42,550 bases of DNA, from contig JADGEM010000042.1 of the NCBI GenBank assembly GCA_016744375.1, positions 1 through 42,550 of the forward strand, read 5' to 3'. The translations under genes were made by a program, and so were the position numbers. Source of the DNA: Gammaproteobacteria bacterium (GTDB lineage Bacteria > Pseudomonadota > Gammaproteobacteria > GRL18). Of the stretch, positions 42,538 to 42,550 are shown in pieces. Under the pieces are notes generated by a model, which saw only the letters and a program-made list of their open reading frames with translations, was not told where the DNA came from and did not search any database. Position 1 is the stretch's first letter. Every line of letters begins with the position of its first letter.

Positions 42538-42550
42538 GATACAGATTCCA

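Overview
This is an AT-rich stretch of bacterial chromosome, most likely from a free-living or symbiotic gammaproteobacterium with an autotrophic lifestyle. The gammaproteobacterial reading rests on gene families: SbcCD, an AmgK-MurU pair, a YcgN-type cysteine-cluster protein, an LbtU-type siderophore porin, a Zur/Zrg zinc locus and QseB/PmrA-like two-component genes. Autotrophy is inferred from a proteobacterial phosphoribulokinase (Calvin cycle) and a Tat-exported [NiFe]-hydrogenase small subunit. No rRNA, tRNA, CRISPR or intact insertion sequence is visible. I cannot name the species.

Layout. 0.1-4.7 kb: sbcD-sbcC on the minus strand. 4.8-10.0 kb: plus-strand operon of a response regulator with a degenerate GGDEF domain, an RND adaptor and an RND permease. 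10.2-12.5 kb: purD and prk, closed by a long hairpin. 12.5-17.1 kb: minus-strand amgK-murU-GCS2-like ligase, then an aspartoacylase-like gene. This is cell-wall sugar recycling beside a glutathione-type ligase, and murU has been enlarged by two repeat-derived insertions. 17.2-20.9 kb: LbtU-like porin, DUF302 protein, an unknown small protein, a PlsC-like acyltransferase and divergent ycgN. 21.0-27.7 kb: six-gene minus-strand glycan operon encoding the full set of steps for UDP-N,N'-diacetylbacillosamine (dehydratase, aminotransferase, acetyltransferase), the phosphoglycosyltransferase that loads it on the lipid carrier, a GT4 glycosyltransferase and an O-antigen ligase/PglL-like membrane protein. 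27.7-28.3 kb: scar containing a decayed IS110-family transposase. 28.3-32.0 kb: zur-zrgA-ABC-DUF3299 zinc operon with a near-perfect Zur operator over its promoter. 32.3-37.1 kb: tetR-adaptor-RND efflux operon. 37.5-42.5 kb: a membrane diguanylate cyclase with a c-heme sensor domain, a hydrogenase small subunit fused to a c-type heme domain and lacking an adjacent large subunit, a secreted EF-hand protein, and a convergent histidine kinase/response regulator pair.

The most unusual element is the hydrogenase small subunit (38937-40130). It keeps the ligands of all three Fe-S clusters, but its usual C-terminal membrane anchor is replaced by a CxxCH heme segment, and the large-subunit gene is not next to it. 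Other good leads are the compact diNAcBac glycosylation operon, the repeat insertions inside murU, the in-frame Glu-Glu-His tandem array in the zinc protein, and the IS110 remnant.
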